NCBI RefSeq assembly: GCF_040719145.1
Contig: NZ_JBFDUZ010000001.1
Coordinates: 1-64,000 of the forward strand
Length of the DNA stretch: 64,000 nucleotides
Reading direction: 5' to 3'
Origin: Paenibacillus sp. JQZ6Y-1
Lineage (GTDB): Bacteria > Bacillota > Bacilli > Paenibacillales > Paenibacillaceae
Shown: positions 26,011-35,450 of the stretch, piece by piece
Layout: each line of letters begins with the position of its first letter
Position numbering within the stretch: the first letter of the stretch is position 1
The notes under the pieces: generated by a model
Seen by the model: the letters and a program-made list of their open reading frames with translations, nothing else
Databases searched by the model: none
What the model was told of the DNA's origin: nothing
Translations under genes and position numbers: made by a program

Positions 26011-27993
26011 ATGAATACTATTGCGGAATGGAAACGGAACAATCCTTCATCGTCAGCAACAACATCGCAGACATCATCTGTGCCACAACCGCTGTACGGC
26101 TCCATATTGTCAGCGCTGGACACGCTGAGCTTTCGACTGCGTAATGTGGAGAAGGTACGCAAAACCGGTGACTTTCATCTACCACAGCAATATGCGTCCA
26201 GTCATACCCTGCTGATCATTGCCGAGGGTGAAGGTATTCTGACACGGGAGCAGGAACGGCTGCGGGTGCAAGGGCAAAGTGTACACTGGTTCGTACCGGG
26301 TAGCACGTTGGGACTACGCTCGTCTGGTCGTAAAGGGATGAGTGTATATTTGCTCCGTTTTGACTGTTATGTGGAGCACGGGCAGGAGTTGAAGCTGCTA
26401 GGTTTGTCGGCATATACGGCGATGTCTGCTGGTGAACATTCATATGAAAAGCACGATCATGGCGGTTATCCGATCGCTGGTTCATGGCTGTTACCAATAT
26501 GTCAGTCGATCCATGAGCAATGGATGAGCGGTGAGCATGGAAGTCGTACGCGTGCAGTCAGTTTGTTTTTGCAATTGTTGTGCGATCTACGAGAGCAGGA
26601 ACATGTGCCAGAAGGCGATGCTAGTGTGCAGCTGCAACGGACGCGCGCGTATATTGAGCAGCATTATCGGGAACCGTTGACGCTGGAGCAGCTTGCCGAG
26701 ATGGCGGGACTCAGCCGGAATTATTATGTCAGTCTGTTCAAAAAGCATTACGGGGAAAGTGTCGTTCACTATATGACCCGTCTGCGTATGGAGCAGGCGC
26801 GCCGCCTGATGGCGAATCCTGAGCTGCGACTGCGCGATATTGCGCATGAGGTTGGGTATCATGATGAGTTTTATTTTAGCCGTAAATTCAAGCAGGAAAC
26901 AGGCATCACGCCATCTGCCTATATCCGCAATCGGACCCGCAAAATCGCTTCCTACGATCCGATCATTACAGGGTATCTACTGGCACTGGATGTTATTCCA
27001 TACGCCGCACCGCTTCATCCGAAATGGACGGCTCATGATGAAAAGCGGCATGCTGCCGATATTCCGGTTCATTTGAAGGTACAGCGTGCAACCATGCAAT
27101 GGGAGAGCAATCTTGCTATATTGCGGCGCTGTCATCCAGAGCTGATTATCGCACCAGAACACATTTCACCAGAAGAAAAGCAGCATTTGCAGCAAATCGC
27201 CGAGGTGCATTATATCGACTGCGCCAGCCCTATGTGGAAGCAGCAGCTGCGGGAATTGGGGCATAAGCTAGGGCAGGATGCAGAGGCGGAAAGCTGGCTG
27301 GCGCAATATGATCAGCAATGTGGTCAGGTGCTTGAGAAGATGAGAGCAGGCAAGGCAGCAGCGAAAACAAGGCTGGATCAAGCCGAGGTAGTGGGAGAGC
27401 AGCAACAAGGAATGAAAGAGAACCAAGCAGTAATACGAGAGAAGCAACAAGGAGTACAAAACAACCAAGAAGGAATAAAAGGGAAACAACTCGTATCTGG
27501 AAATGCCAACGCCATACAAAGCAATATCGCGCCAGCGTATGAGCAAGGGGAGACGGTTGTTTTTGTCCGATATTGGAAAGGGAATTTCTATTCGTGTTAT
27601 TCATGTGAAGCCGCCCATATGCTGCGTAATGATCTGCATGTACATCTGGCTCGCTTGCTGCCACAGCATATGGCGGATCATGAGATCAATCGGAGAGATG
27701 AGGCAGAGGATAAGAGGAATGAGAGAGACGATTGGGAGGATGAAAATACGCCGATCCCCTCTTCTATGCTGGCAACGGTTGATCCCGACCGCTTGTTGTT
27801 GCTCATTTGTCAGGAAAGTCAGACGCTACAACAGTGGAAGGAGCTAGAGACGCAGCCAGAATGGTTGAATTTGCGTGCGGTGCAGCGAGATCAAGTGCAT
27901 GTACTGCATTCTGATCCGTGGCGTGACCGTTCGCCGGAAGCGTACAAACGAATGGTGGACGATGCAGGCAATATCTTTTGCGGATCCCGTTGA
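26011..27993 (+). CDS. btr: AraC-family siderophore-responsive activator (Btr-like)
   Basis: A 660-residue regulator. An N-terminal AraC sensing domain (about 25-200) is followed by two AraC helix-turn-helix units (about 210-305: LTLEQLAEMAGLSRNYYVSL and LRDIAHEVGYHDEFYFSRKF). The C-terminal part (about 315-655) resembles the FeuA/TroA substrate-binding fold. In B. subtilis, Btr binds bacillibactin through this domain and switches on feuABC. ATG 26011 follows gaggagag; the frame is open 56 codons further upstream, through the Fur-box promoter region, and is rejected. Two Gln/Glu/Lys-rich stretches (about 440-510 and 555-585) interrupt the binding domain. Confidence 0.88.
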   Translation: MNTIAEWKRNNPSSSATTSQTSSVPQPLYGSILSALDTLSFRLRNVEKVRKTGDFHLPQQYASSHTLLIIAEGEGILTREQERLRVQGQSVHWFVPGSTLGLRSSGRKGMSVYLLRFDCYVEHGQELKLLGLSAYTAMSAGEHSYEKHDHGGYPIAGSWLLPICQSIHEQWMSGEHGSRTRAVSLFLQLLCDLREQEHVPEGDASVQLQRTRAYIEQHYREPLTLEQLAEMAGLSRNYYVSLFKKHYGESVVHYMTRLRMEQARRLMANPELRLRDIAHEVGYHDEFYFSRKFKQETGITPSAYIRNRTRKIASYDPIITGYLLALDVIPYAAPLHPKWTAHDEKRHAADIPVHLKVQRATMQWESNLAILRRCHPELIIAPEHISPEEKQHLQQIAEVHYIDCASPMWKQQLRELGHKLGQDAEAESWLAQYDQQCGQVLEKMRAGKAAAKTRLDQAEVVGEQQQGMKENQAVIREKQQGVQNNQEGIKGKQLVSGNANAIQSNIAPAYEQGETVVFVRYWKGNFYSCYSCEAAHMLRNDLHVHLARLLPQHMADHEINRRDEAEDKRNERDDWEDENTPIPSSMLATVDPDRLLLLICQESQTLQQWKELETQPEWLNLRAVQRDQVHVLHSDPWRDRSPEAYKRMVDDAGNIFCGSR

Positions 27994-28160
27994 TCTATCC
28001 ATGTTGATCTATAAATGAAAGAAGCAGCAACCCGCGCCATTCATCCATAAGCCATCGTTGCAGCAGATATTGAGGGAAGGGCATAAGCTGTTACAGGTTG
28101 CAGACGTGCGGAAGCATTGGGCAAGCGATAGGGCATGGAGCATATTCAGGTGGTTAGACT

Positions 28161-28196
28161 GAACATCGTCCATGCCTTTTGCGAATATTGTCCATG
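28161..28196 (+). promoter_or_regulatory. Paired direct repeats, likely Btr sites, before feuA
   Basis: GAACATCGTCCATG (28161-28174) and GAATATTGTCCATG (28183-28196) match at 12 of 14 positions and are 22 bases apart, on the same DNA face. They end 33 bases before the Fur box. A matching pair lies before besA. Confidence 0.55.
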
Positions 28197-28228
28197 TTCG
28201 GATAACGGTATCCATACTATCATTTTAT

Positions 28229-28243
28229 TGAGAATGATTATCA
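28229..28243. promoter_or_regulatory. Fur box before feuA
   Basis: TGAGAATGATTATCA, a 7-1-7 palindrome one base from the Fur consensus, 36 bases upstream of the feuA start. Confidence 0.88.
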
Positions 28244-28278
28244 AGTGGGATGGATATCGAAAGGGGAGCCATATTGTG

Positions 28279-29307
28279 ATGAATAGACAAACCAAGACGG
28301 CAGGAGGGGAGCGCAATGTTTTGCGTTCCTGTACTGCCATTTGTATACTGGCGTTAACGATGGTACTGTCATCTGCCTGTGGCAATAGTAATAACGCTAC
28401 CAGCAGTGAAGGTACAGGCGGTACATCATCTGCAAGCGGTGCAACAAACAACTCTGTACAGGGCGAACAGCAAACGATCACCTATCTGGGCAAAGAATAC
28501 ACTGTTCCTGCCAAAGCAGAGCGTATCGTAATTACCGGTTCCATGGAAGCGATGGAGGATGCGCTGATGCTGGATGTGCATCCGACAGGGGCGATTACGT
28601 ATCGGGGCAGTTTCCCAGAAAAATTCGCTTCCATTACCGATCAGGCAAAATCAATCGGGGAGAAAACAGAGCCGAACTTTGAGACGATTTTGTCGTTGAA
28701 GCCGGATGTGATTCTTGGTACGACCAAATTCGATGCGCCTGTGATGGAGCAGCTGAACAAGATTGCACCAACGATTGCGGTATCGCATATTTCGGATAAT
28801 TGGAAGGATAACCTGAAGCTGATGGGTCAGCTGACTGGTAAGCAGGAGCAGGCGGAAACTGCCATTTCTCAATACGATCAGGATGTGAAAACAGCTCAAA
28901 GCGAACTAGGTGCCAAATTGAAGGACAAAACGGTACTGGCGGTACGTATCCGTCAGGGCGCAGTCTGTGTCTATCCGTCGAATGTATTCGTCAATGCAGC
29001 GCTGTACGAGGATCTGGGGCTGAAGGTACCAGATATTATCCAGCAAGCGAAAGCGCAGCAGGAAATCTCTGTCGAACAGCTGGCACAGGTGAATCCAGAT
29101 GATCTGTTTATTCAGTTCTCTGAGGATGAGAATGCCGATACGCCGAATGCACTGCAAGACCTGCAAAACAATCCGATTCTGAGCAAAATGAAAGCATTTC
29201 AGAACGGTCATGTGTATGTGAACGTAATTGATCCATTGTCCGAAGGCGGTCCGGCATGGAGCCGTGACCAATTCGTGCAGGCAGCTGTGAAGGAATTGTC
29301 CAAATAA
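28279..29307 (+). CDS. feuA: Ferric-siderophore binding lipoprotein
   Basis: A 342-residue lipoprotein: basic N terminus, hydrophobic stretch and lipobox SSAC, then a Ser/Gly/Asn-rich tether and a class III periplasmic-binding fold (about 75-342). It captures Fe-siderophore outside the membrane and passes it to FeuB/FeuC. ATG 28279 lies ten bases after aagggga; GTG 28276 is a close alternative. Regulation by the Fur box and Btr-like repeats just upstream is evident from the sequence. Its stop overlaps the feuB start by one base. Confidence 0.9.
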   Translation: MNRQTKTAGGERNVLRSCTAICILALTMVLSSACGNSNNATSSEGTGGTSSASGATNNSVQGEQQTITYLGKEYTVPAKAERIVITGSMEAMEDALMLDVHPTGAITYRGSFPEKFASITDQAKSIGEKTEPNFETILSLKPDVILGTTKFDAPVMEQLNKIAPTIAVSHISDNWKDNLKLMGQLTGKQEQAETAISQYDQDVKTAQSELGAKLKDKTVLAVRIRQGAVCVYPSNVFVNAALYEDLGLKVPDIIQQAKAQQEISVEQLAQVNPDDLFIQFSEDENADTPNALQDLQNNPILSKMKAFQNGHVYVNVIDPLSEGGPAWSRDQFVQAAVKELSK

Positions 29308-30335
29308 TGAGTATATTCACTGGCGGAATCCGAAGCTGGCTTCCGCTGCTGTTCATCGTGGGCGTACCGGTTTCGGCTACGCTCACGATTGCTATATCCA
29401 TCCTGTATGGAGCCAACGATATCGATCTGTCGACAGTGGTGCAGGCGCTGTTTCATTTCGATGAAAATGATATCACGCACCAGATCATCGTGCATTCGCG
29501 GCTGCCGCGTGCACTTGGTGCGCTATGTATTGGCGCTTTTCTAGCGGTATCGGGAGCGATCATGCAGGGCATGACTCGTAACTACCTCGCTTCGCCATCG
29601 ATTATGGGTGTGTCGGATGGCTCGGTGATGGCGATTACGTTATGTATGATTATGCTGCCCGGTGCAACGTCGTTAACGATGGTTGTTTACTCGCTGGTTG
29701 GCTCGGCGATTGGGGCGGGGATTGTATTTGGACTGGCGTGGCTACTGCCCAATGGTACGTCGCCCGTACGGATGGCAATTCTAGGTACGATCATCGGTAC
29801 CTTTCTGAGCGGCGTGGCGGAAGCAGCGGCAACGTATTTTCAGGTGTCGCAATCGGTTAGCTTCTGGTATAACGCTAGGCTCAACCAAATTGATCCGATG
29901 ATGCTGAAGCTGATTCTTCCATTCGCACTAGTAGGCTTGTTGATGGCGCTGATGCTCGCACGGTATATTACAGTGCTGTCGATGGGCGACGAGATTGCCG
30001 CTGGGCTTGGACAACGAACAACTGTGATTAAGGCATTGTCGATGCTGGCAGTTGTGATTCTGACTGGCTGCTCAGTAGCGTTGGCGGGAAAAATCGCCTT
30101 TGTCGGCTTATTAGTGCCGCATACAACGCGTTATCTGGTCGGCACGGATTACCGCAAAGTCATACCGTGCGCTGCTTGGCTGGGTGGACTATTTCTCTGC
30201 TGGTGCGATTTGATCAGCCGCTGGCTGAATGCGCCGTTCGAGACACCAATAGGTGTCGTCACCGCGCTGTTCGGTGTTCCGTTCTTCCTGTATCTGATTC
30301 GTCGGAAAGGAGGCAAAGCACATGAAGCTTCCTGA
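29307..30335 (+). CDS. feuB: Iron-siderophore ABC permease (FecCD family)
   Basis: A 342-residue permease with about ten membrane helices. FecCD-family phrases include HSRLPRALGALCIGAFLAVSGAIMQG broken across residues 60-85, and KIAFVGLLVPHTTRYLVG near the C-terminal third, the part that contacts the ATPase. It pairs with FeuC. The start TAATG overlaps the feuA stop, and its end overlaps feuC by 14 bases. No ATPase gene is present, as in the B. subtilis feu operon, where a separate ATPase serves several transporters. Confidence 0.92.
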   Translation: MSIFTGGIRSWLPLLFIVGVPVSATLTIAISILYGANDIDLSTVVQALFHFDENDITHQIIVHSRLPRALGALCIGAFLAVSGAIMQGMTRNYLASPSIMGVSDGSVMAITLCMIMLPGATSLTMVVYSLVGSAIGAGIVFGLAWLLPNGTSPVRMAILGTIIGTFLSGVAEAAATYFQVSQSVSFWYNARLNQIDPMMLKLILPFALVGLLMALMLARYITVLSMGDEIAAGLGQRTTVIKALSMLAVVILTGCSVALAGKIAFVGLLVPHTTRYLVGTDYRKVIPCAAWLGGLFLCWCDLISRWLNAPFETPIGVVTALFGVPFFLYLIRRKGGKAHEAS

Positions 30336-31362
30336 AGCGGAGATGTTCCCAATTCATCGGCGCATTTGGTTAGTCGCGCCATTACTGCTGTTGATTACGC
30401 TTGCTGTCGTGTATATCAGCGTCACCAACGGCACATTCGATATGACCGTTGGCGATGTGGTTCGCACACTGCTGCGTATCGATGCCACTCGCGAGTATGA
30501 TCTGGTTGTATTCGATTTTCGACTACCGCGTATTGTACTGGCGCTACTAACTGGCTTCGGGCTAGGCATGGCAGGGGCGGTAATTCAAGGCGTTACCCGC
30601 AATGGTCTTGCTGATCCAGGGATGCTAGGGATTAACGCTGGTGCGAGTATGGCGGTTGTGCTGTTTATGCTAGTATTTAGCCAGACACTGAATCTGACTG
30701 GCTGGCTCGCTTACATGGCAATGCCATTGTTCGGTCTGGCTGGCGGAATGCTGGCAGTAGCGATTATTTTCTGGCTGGCTCGTAGCAATGGGAGATTGGA
30801 CCCGCAGCAGCTGATTCTAGTCGGAATCGCGGTCAGCGCAGGCTTTGCAGCGATTACGCTGTATCTGTCGCTCAAAATGAATCCGAATGATTTTGAGGCG
30901 GCAGCAGTCTGGTTGGCAGGTAGTCTGCATCATGCGAATTGGCGTTATATTGGTGCTATGCTACCATGGTTGCTGCTGATCAGCCCGTATCTATGGTGGA
31001 AAGGAAACGTGTTAGATGTATTGCAACTGCATGACGAGACCACGCTCAGTCTAGGATTGGATCTTGGTCGGCAGCGTCGTAAGCTGGTATTGGCGGCGGT
31101 CGGTCTGGTGGCGGCGTGCATTTCGGTATCCGGCGGGGTTGGCTTTGTCGGTCTGATCGCTCCGCATATTGCACGGCGGCTGGTCGGTCTGCGTCATCGT
31201 CACTTGTTGCCCATTTCCGGTCTGATCGGCATGCTGATGGTATCGCTCGGCGATCTGATCGGCAAAACGATATTCGCTCCCGCTCAATTGGCAGCAGGTA
31301 TCGTTATTTCGTTGATTGGAGTACCGTACTTCATCTATTTGTTATTCCGCAGTCGGATGTGA
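30322..31362 (+). CDS. feuC: Iron-siderophore ABC permease (FecCD family)
   Basis: A 346-residue FecCD permease with about ten membrane helices, the partner of FeuB. Family signatures are FDFRLPRIVLALLTGFGLG, AGAVIQGVTRNGLADPG and VGFVGLIAPHIARRLVG. The ribosome-binding site aaaggagg lies inside the end of feuB. It closes the operon; a stem-loop with T run follows 43 bases later. Confidence 0.92.
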   Translation: MKLPEAEMFPIHRRIWLVAPLLLLITLAVVYISVTNGTFDMTVGDVVRTLLRIDATREYDLVVFDFRLPRIVLALLTGFGLGMAGAVIQGVTRNGLADPGMLGINAGASMAVVLFMLVFSQTLNLTGWLAYMAMPLFGLAGGMLAVAIIFWLARSNGRLDPQQLILVGIAVSAGFAAITLYLSLKMNPNDFEAAAVWLAGSLHHANWRYIGAMLPWLLLISPYLWWKGNVLDVLQLHDETTLSLGLDLGRQRRKLVLAAVGLVAACISVSGGVGFVGLIAPHIARRLVGLRHRHLLPISGLIGMLMVSLGDLIGKTIFAPAQLAAGIVISLIGVPYFIYLLFRSRM

Positions 31363-31404
31363 GTAATAGAAGGTTGAACAAGAGAATAGAGGATTAAATA
31401 GATA

Positions 31405-31450
31405 GAGGGGATATGCCTGTACACGATATGGGCGCATCTCCTTTTTCTTT
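31405..31450 (+). terminator. Terminator after feuC
   Basis: Imperfect stem of aggggatatgc with gcgcatctcct, followed by tttttctttt. Confidence 0.7.
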
Positions 31451-31608
31451 TGTCTCTTTGGATTTACATTAGAAGCGGTACATACAAGGGAAGCGGTAAA
31501 GGTGAGAAAAAGCGTATAGGCAGCAAGTGTGGATATTAGGCACAGATATTCAATATTCAGACAGCATTGACTATCATGACGTTATCCGCTAGCATGGATA
31601 AAATCAAG

Positions 31609-31624
31609 TTGACTGATGAGTCAA
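31609..31624. promoter_or_regulatory. Inverted repeat before the TetR gene, candidate operator
   Basis: TTGACTgatgAGTCAA is a perfect 6-4-6 palindrome ending two bases before the gggagg site of the TetR gene. The position suggests self-repression; it is inferred. Confidence 0.5.
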
Positions 31625-31638
31625 TCGGGAGGTACGAC

Positions 31639-32271
31639 ATGCCAGAGCGAAATACCACACATACCAATGGAGAAAGAAGGCAGGAGCTACTCGATATTGC
31701 CGTCGAGTTGTTTGCGCGGAACGGGTATCATCAGACCAAAGTGTCGGATATTGTGCGGCAGGCGGGAGTCGCGCAGGGGACATTTTATTGGTATTTTAAA
31801 AGCAAAGAAGCGATTGCGCTGGAGATTATCGCTAATGGGCGTGAGGAGATTGCACATGTGATCTCGCAGGGATATCGCACGGAGTCCGGTTCGGTGGTGG
31901 ATATGGTGCAGGCATCCCAGCACTTACTGCAAAATCTATTCCAGTTTGCCAGCGATCATCGTTATCTAATGGAGCTGCTGCTTGGTAGTGGAGCAGCGGA
32001 TGAAGCGATACGGCAGGCAGCCAATGAAGCACGGATTCAGATGGAGCAGGCATTCCGGCGTAATATTGAGCGTGCGATTGAGCTGGACATGCTGCCGACT
32101 GGCATCGATCCAGCCATGCGTGCAGCGATGCTAACCAGTCTGATCGAAGGTATGATCGCCAGATGGTTGTTCGGACCCCAATCTGCTGATTCATCGCTCG
32201 CAGACAAAACGCTGGAAGAAATCTCAGCGCAGACGGCGCGCTTTGAGTTTTTCGGATTGCTCGGTATTTGA
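31639..32271 (+). CDS. TetR-family transcriptional regulator
   Basis: A 210-residue repressor. The N-terminal DNA-binding domain (about 15-60) has the TetR pattern ELFARNGYHQTKVSDIVRQA and GTFYWYFKSKEAIA. The remaining helices form a ligand-binding and dimer domain. ATG 31639 follows gggagg; a longer frame to 31567 has no ribosome-binding site. Its target is not obvious: the divergent or adjacent transporter usually found next to TetR genes is missing. The feuC gene upstream is separated by a terminator. Confidence 0.88.
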   Translation: MPERNTTHTNGERRQELLDIAVELFARNGYHQTKVSDIVRQAGVAQGTFYWYFKSKEAIALEIIANGREEIAHVISQGYRTESGSVVDMVQASQHLLQNLFQFASDHRYLMELLLGSGAADEAIRQAANEARIQMEQAFRRNIERAIELDMLPTGIDPAMRAAMLTSLIEGMIARWLFGPQSADSSLADKTLEEISAQTARFEFFGLLGI

Positions 32272-32304
32272 GTGCTTGAATCGTTGGAAATTGTTGAGTA
32301 TAGC

Positions 32305-32366
32305 TAGCAAAAAGACCAGATATACCCTTCTCGTGTAGGAGCAAAGGTATACCTGGTCTTTTTGCT
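32305..32366. terminator. Convergent bidirectional terminator
   Basis: A long stem tagcaaaaagacca.../...tggtctttttgcta with an inner gtatacc pairing, between the convergent TetR and HAD genes; T runs on both strands. Confidence 0.92.
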
Positions 32367-32412
32367 ATATTCATGATGAACGTGGATGTGCTATTTCGTA
32401 TTGCGAACGATC

Positions 32413-33198
32413 TTAGTCCAGTAGACCAACCATTTGCAAACCGTGCAAAATGCCATCCTGATCCACTGGCTTGGTCACATGGCGTGCTACGGCTTTGGCT
32501 TCTGGTTCAGCATTGCCCATCGCGACACTGTTGTAGATTTGCTTGAGCATTTCTACATCGTTCAAGCCGTCGCCGAATGCGTACTGGCGCTCTTTCGGAA
32601 AGCCCAGTTTTTCAGTGATCTTGGAAATGCCGTTCGCTTTGGAGCCGCCAGCAGGCAGCACGTCGACCGACATCGGATGCCAGCGGATAAAGTCGAAGTC
32701 TTTGAAATCTGCTGCATAATTTTGCTCCGCACCTTCCAGACAGAACAGCAAGCATTGGTACATTTCGCGCTGTTCATAGTATGCCGGATCGTAGGTTGGG
32801 AATTTATCTACATGCAGTGTGCTGATGCTGGTAGTAATATATTCATGCTCATCCGGTACATTGGCGCGCATATCGTCGGCATCCATGTACACGATTGGAT
32901 TTTCATTTTCGATGGCAGCTTGGCTTAATTTCACCAGTGCATCCGGGTTCAGTGGATTGGTGTACAGCACTTCGCCGCGCAGTACCACGTATTGTCCGTT
33001 GTAGCTGACGTAAGTGTCGATTTGCAGTTCTTCGCGGATCTTTTCAAACATAAATGGTGCACGTCCCGTAGCAATCGCTACCTCGTGTCCACGTTCACGC
33101 AGTTCAAAAATCGCTTGTTTGGTGGAAGCGGGCAGTTCTTTGTTGAAGTCCAGCAGGGTTCCGTCGATATCGAAAAAGATAATACTTTGATTAGACAT
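32413..33198 (-). CDS. Cof-type HAD-IIB phosphatase
   Basis: A 261-residue cytoplasmic hydrolase of the Cof subfamily. Motif I is FFDIDGTLLD (Asp10 nucleophile, Asp12), motif II lies in IATGRAPFM, a conserved Lys is in GGSKANGIS, and motif IV is AFGDGLNDVEML. The C2B cap is inserted at about 85-190. Such enzymes dephosphorylate sugar phosphates, flavin or pyridoxal phosphates; the substrate cannot be told. An aggagc site precedes the start. Single gene, ended by the convergent terminator. Confidence 0.92.
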   Translation of the reverse strand: MSNQSIIFFDIDGTLLDFNKELPASTKQAIFELRERGHEVAIATGRAPFMFEKIREELQIDTYVSYNGQYVVLRGEVLYTNPLNPDALVKLSQAAIENENPIVYMDADDMRANVPDEHEYITTSISTLHVDKFPTYDPAYYEQREMYQCLLFCLEGAEQNYAADFKDFDFIRWHPMSVDVLPAGGSKANGISKITEKLGFPKERQYAFGDGLNDVEMLKQIYNSVAMGNAEPEAKAVARHVTKPVDQDGILHGLQMVGLLD

Positions 33199-33370
33199 AA
33201 GCAGCTCCTATCCGTCTCTCTGTATTGGTATTGCAGTCTGAATATGCGTCTAGCCTATCTACATATTCGCAGTTCCTTCTATTATACCAGTAGAGACGGG
33301 CGTTGTCGTGGAATTGGGCAAGGATGGTGGTTTGGCAGAGGGGTTTGGATTAGTAATCGTAATGAATACA

Positions 33371-33408
33371 AAAAAAGATACTCTCATTTGGATCAACGAG
33401 AGTATCTA
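33371..33408 (-). terminator. Terminator after the hypothetical gene (minus strand)
   Basis: Stem agatactctc/gagagtatct; read on the minus strand it is followed by seven T. Confidence 0.88.
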
Positions 33409-33429
33409 TAGTGTGCTGCTATTTACTAT

Positions 33430-33954
33430 TTACGCTTTCAGGTTCGGCTTGAAGCCTTCTTCTCTTAAATAATCATCGGCTTCACGGCGCGATTCGAATG
33501 CCATGTCGAGGTTGTCGCCTGCGTACAGGCACCACATGTCGTCTTCGTATTTCAGGATCAGCGTATGACCTTCATCGTCGATCCAGTTGCCGCCTGCGGA
33601 TGAGCTGGATAAGGAGATGACGGGAGTAGAGGAACCAGCGGAGCTTTTACTATCGCTGACATCTTCAGCCGGTGCTTGGCTGGACATCGCTTCAAGCGTA
33701 GCATCCAGCAACGTACGCAGCTGCTCCTCCGAATAGTCGCGGATATTTACAAAGCCTTTATCATCGGTTTCGTATTCATCCAGCAGTCCAGCATAGACAA
33801 AGCCATTGCCGTTCGGATGAATATGAAATGCTACAATTTTCTTATCAACGGTACTTTCTTCAAAATGAAAATTAACCCGTCCAAGTGATACCTGTTTGCG
33901 CTGCAATTGAGGGTACGATTCCAGCAGTTCAAGCTTTTGTTCAAAAGTAAGCAT
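33430..33954 (-). CDS. Hypothetical protein
   Basis: A 174-residue soluble protein. The N-terminal half (1-90) is a compact domain (VNFHFEESTVDKKIVAFHIH), followed by a Ser-rich linker (about 92-120) and a C-terminal segment (WIDDEGHTLILKYEDDMWCL). Two separate folded parts joined by a flexible linker are suggested. No family was recognised. The aggaggc site is strong. It is followed on its strand by a terminator. Confidence 0.7.
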   Translation of the reverse strand: MLTFEQKLELLESYPQLQRKQVSLGRVNFHFEESTVDKKIVAFHIHPNGNGFVYAGLLDEYETDDKGFVNIRDYSEEQLRTLLDATLEAMSSQAPAEDVSDSKSSAGSSTPVISLSSSSAGGNWIDDEGHTLILKYEDDMWCLYAGDNLDMAFESRREADDYLREEGFKPNLKA

Positions 33955-34106
33955 GTGTGCCTCCTGTTAACTGTCAATAGTGGTGATTATACCATATCGG
34001 CGGTTGTTTGGGATGGCTTTTCATTAGAGGAATACAAACGGTTGAAGCAATCAACAGAATCGTTAGTTTCTGGACTGCATTTTATTACGATCCACCATTT
34101 GTGATA

Positions 34107-35450
34107 TTAGGAAATTTGCTCACGGGCAACAGTTGCTTCCGCTAGACTATGCGAATGGGCGGGAGCCGATTCTACTTTGCGGCGAGACGTCATGTTGAAA
34201 AATAGATTCAGCACAATCGCGGACAAGCTGCCCGTAATTGTACCATCGCTGACGATGATACGCAGCGAAGCTGGCAATCCGGCGAACAGCTCTGGCACAA
34301 CCGTTGCACCGATACCCAGCGAGACGGAGCAGGCAACCACGAGCAGATTGCGTTGATCTTTGAAATCCACCTCGGTTAGCATACGGATACCGGAGGCGAT
34401 AACCATCCCGAACAGGACGACGGTCGCACCACCGAGTACGGCAGGTGGGATGATCGTTGCCAGCGCAGCGATTTTCGGAACCAAACCAAGCACCATGAGG
34501 ATACCGGATGCCATGAAGATGACGTTACGCGTTTTGACACGGGATAGTTCGACCAGACCGACATTTTGTGCAAAGGTGTTATACGGAAACGCATTGAACA
34601 ATCCGCCCAGCATGATCGCAATACCTTCTGTACGATAGCCGCGCGTCATATCCTGCGGCGTCAGCTTTTGGTCGCATACACGACCGAGGGCAAGGAATAC
34701 ACCTGTCGATTCGACGATAATGACCATGCAGACGATAATCATGGTGAGGATCGGAGCGATTTTGAACTCTGGTAGTCCGAAAGCAAAAAATTGCGGCAGA
34801 TGGAACCAAGATGCTTCCATAACAGCAGTCAAATTCACTTTACCAAGCAATGCAGCAGCCAGTGTACCAACGATAATACCGATCAGTACGGATAGCGAAC
34901 GCATAAAGCCGGTGAAAAAGCGATTAATCAGCAGAATGAGTGCCAGTACACCGAATGACAGCAGGAAGTTTTGCAAGCTGCCAAAGTCATCGTTGTTCGC
35001 ACCGCCTGCCATATTGCGAATACCTGTTGGAACAAGGGACAGCCCAATGACCGTCACTACTGTTCCCGTTACAACCGGTGGGAATAGCTTAATAATTTTA
35101 CCAAAAAATCCAGCGAATACAGCGACAAATAATCCAGCAGCGATAATCGCTCCATACACAGATGCTAATCCGTACTGATTGCCGATTCCGATCATCGGCG
35201 TAATCGCGACAAAGGAGCTTCCCAGCATGACTGGCAATCCAATGCCGAGGTATTTTGTTTTCCATGCTTGCAGCAGGGTAGCGATTCCGCAAGTTAGTAG
35301 GTCGATGGCGACCAAATAGGAGAGCTGCTCTGTCGTCAGATTCAATGCACGCCCGACAAGTAGTGGTACTAGAATGGCTCCGGCATACATAGCAAGTACA
35401 TGCTGCAATCCAAGCGAAAAGATTTTACCGCCGCTTACTTTGTTTTCCAT
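34107..35450 (-). CDS. NCS2-family purine (xanthine/urate-type) permease
   Basis: A 447-residue permease with about 14 hydrophobic segments. It has the NCS2 N-terminal signature GLQHVLAMYAGAILVPLLVG and the QNVGLVELSRVKTRNV motif typical of the xanthine/urate branch (PbuX/PucK-like). It carries purines across the membrane with protons or sodium. The aaagggg site precedes ATG. The 469 bases upstream were checked for a purine riboswitch and none was found. No purine-catabolism gene is nearby. Confidence 0.88.
   Translation of the reverse strand: MENKVSGGKIFSLGLQHVLAMYAGAILVPLLVGRALNLTTEQLSYLVAIDLLTCGIATLLQAWKTKYLGIGLPVMLGSSFVAITPMIGIGNQYGLASVYGAIIAAGLFVAVFAGFFGKIIKLFPPVVTGTVVTVIGLSLVPTGIRNMAGGANNDDFGSLQNFLLSFGVLALILLINRFFTGFMRSLSVLIGIIVGTLAAALLGKVNLTAVMEASWFHLPQFFAFGLPEFKIAPILTMIIVCMVIIVESTGVFLALGRVCDQKLTPQDMTRGYRTEGIAIMLGGLFNAFPYNTFAQNVGLVELSRVKTRNVIFMASGILMVLGLVPKIAALATIIPPAVLGGATVVLFGMVIASGIRMLTEVDFKDQRNLLVVACSVSLGIGATVVPELFAGLPASLRIIVSDGTITGSLSAIVLNLFFNMTSRRKVESAPAHSHSLAEATVAREQIS

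Noticed and set aside
33907..34104. Plus-strand frame of 65 codons between two minus-strand genes
   Set aside because: No ribosome-binding site, antisense to the start of the hypothetical gene and overlapping its upstream region.
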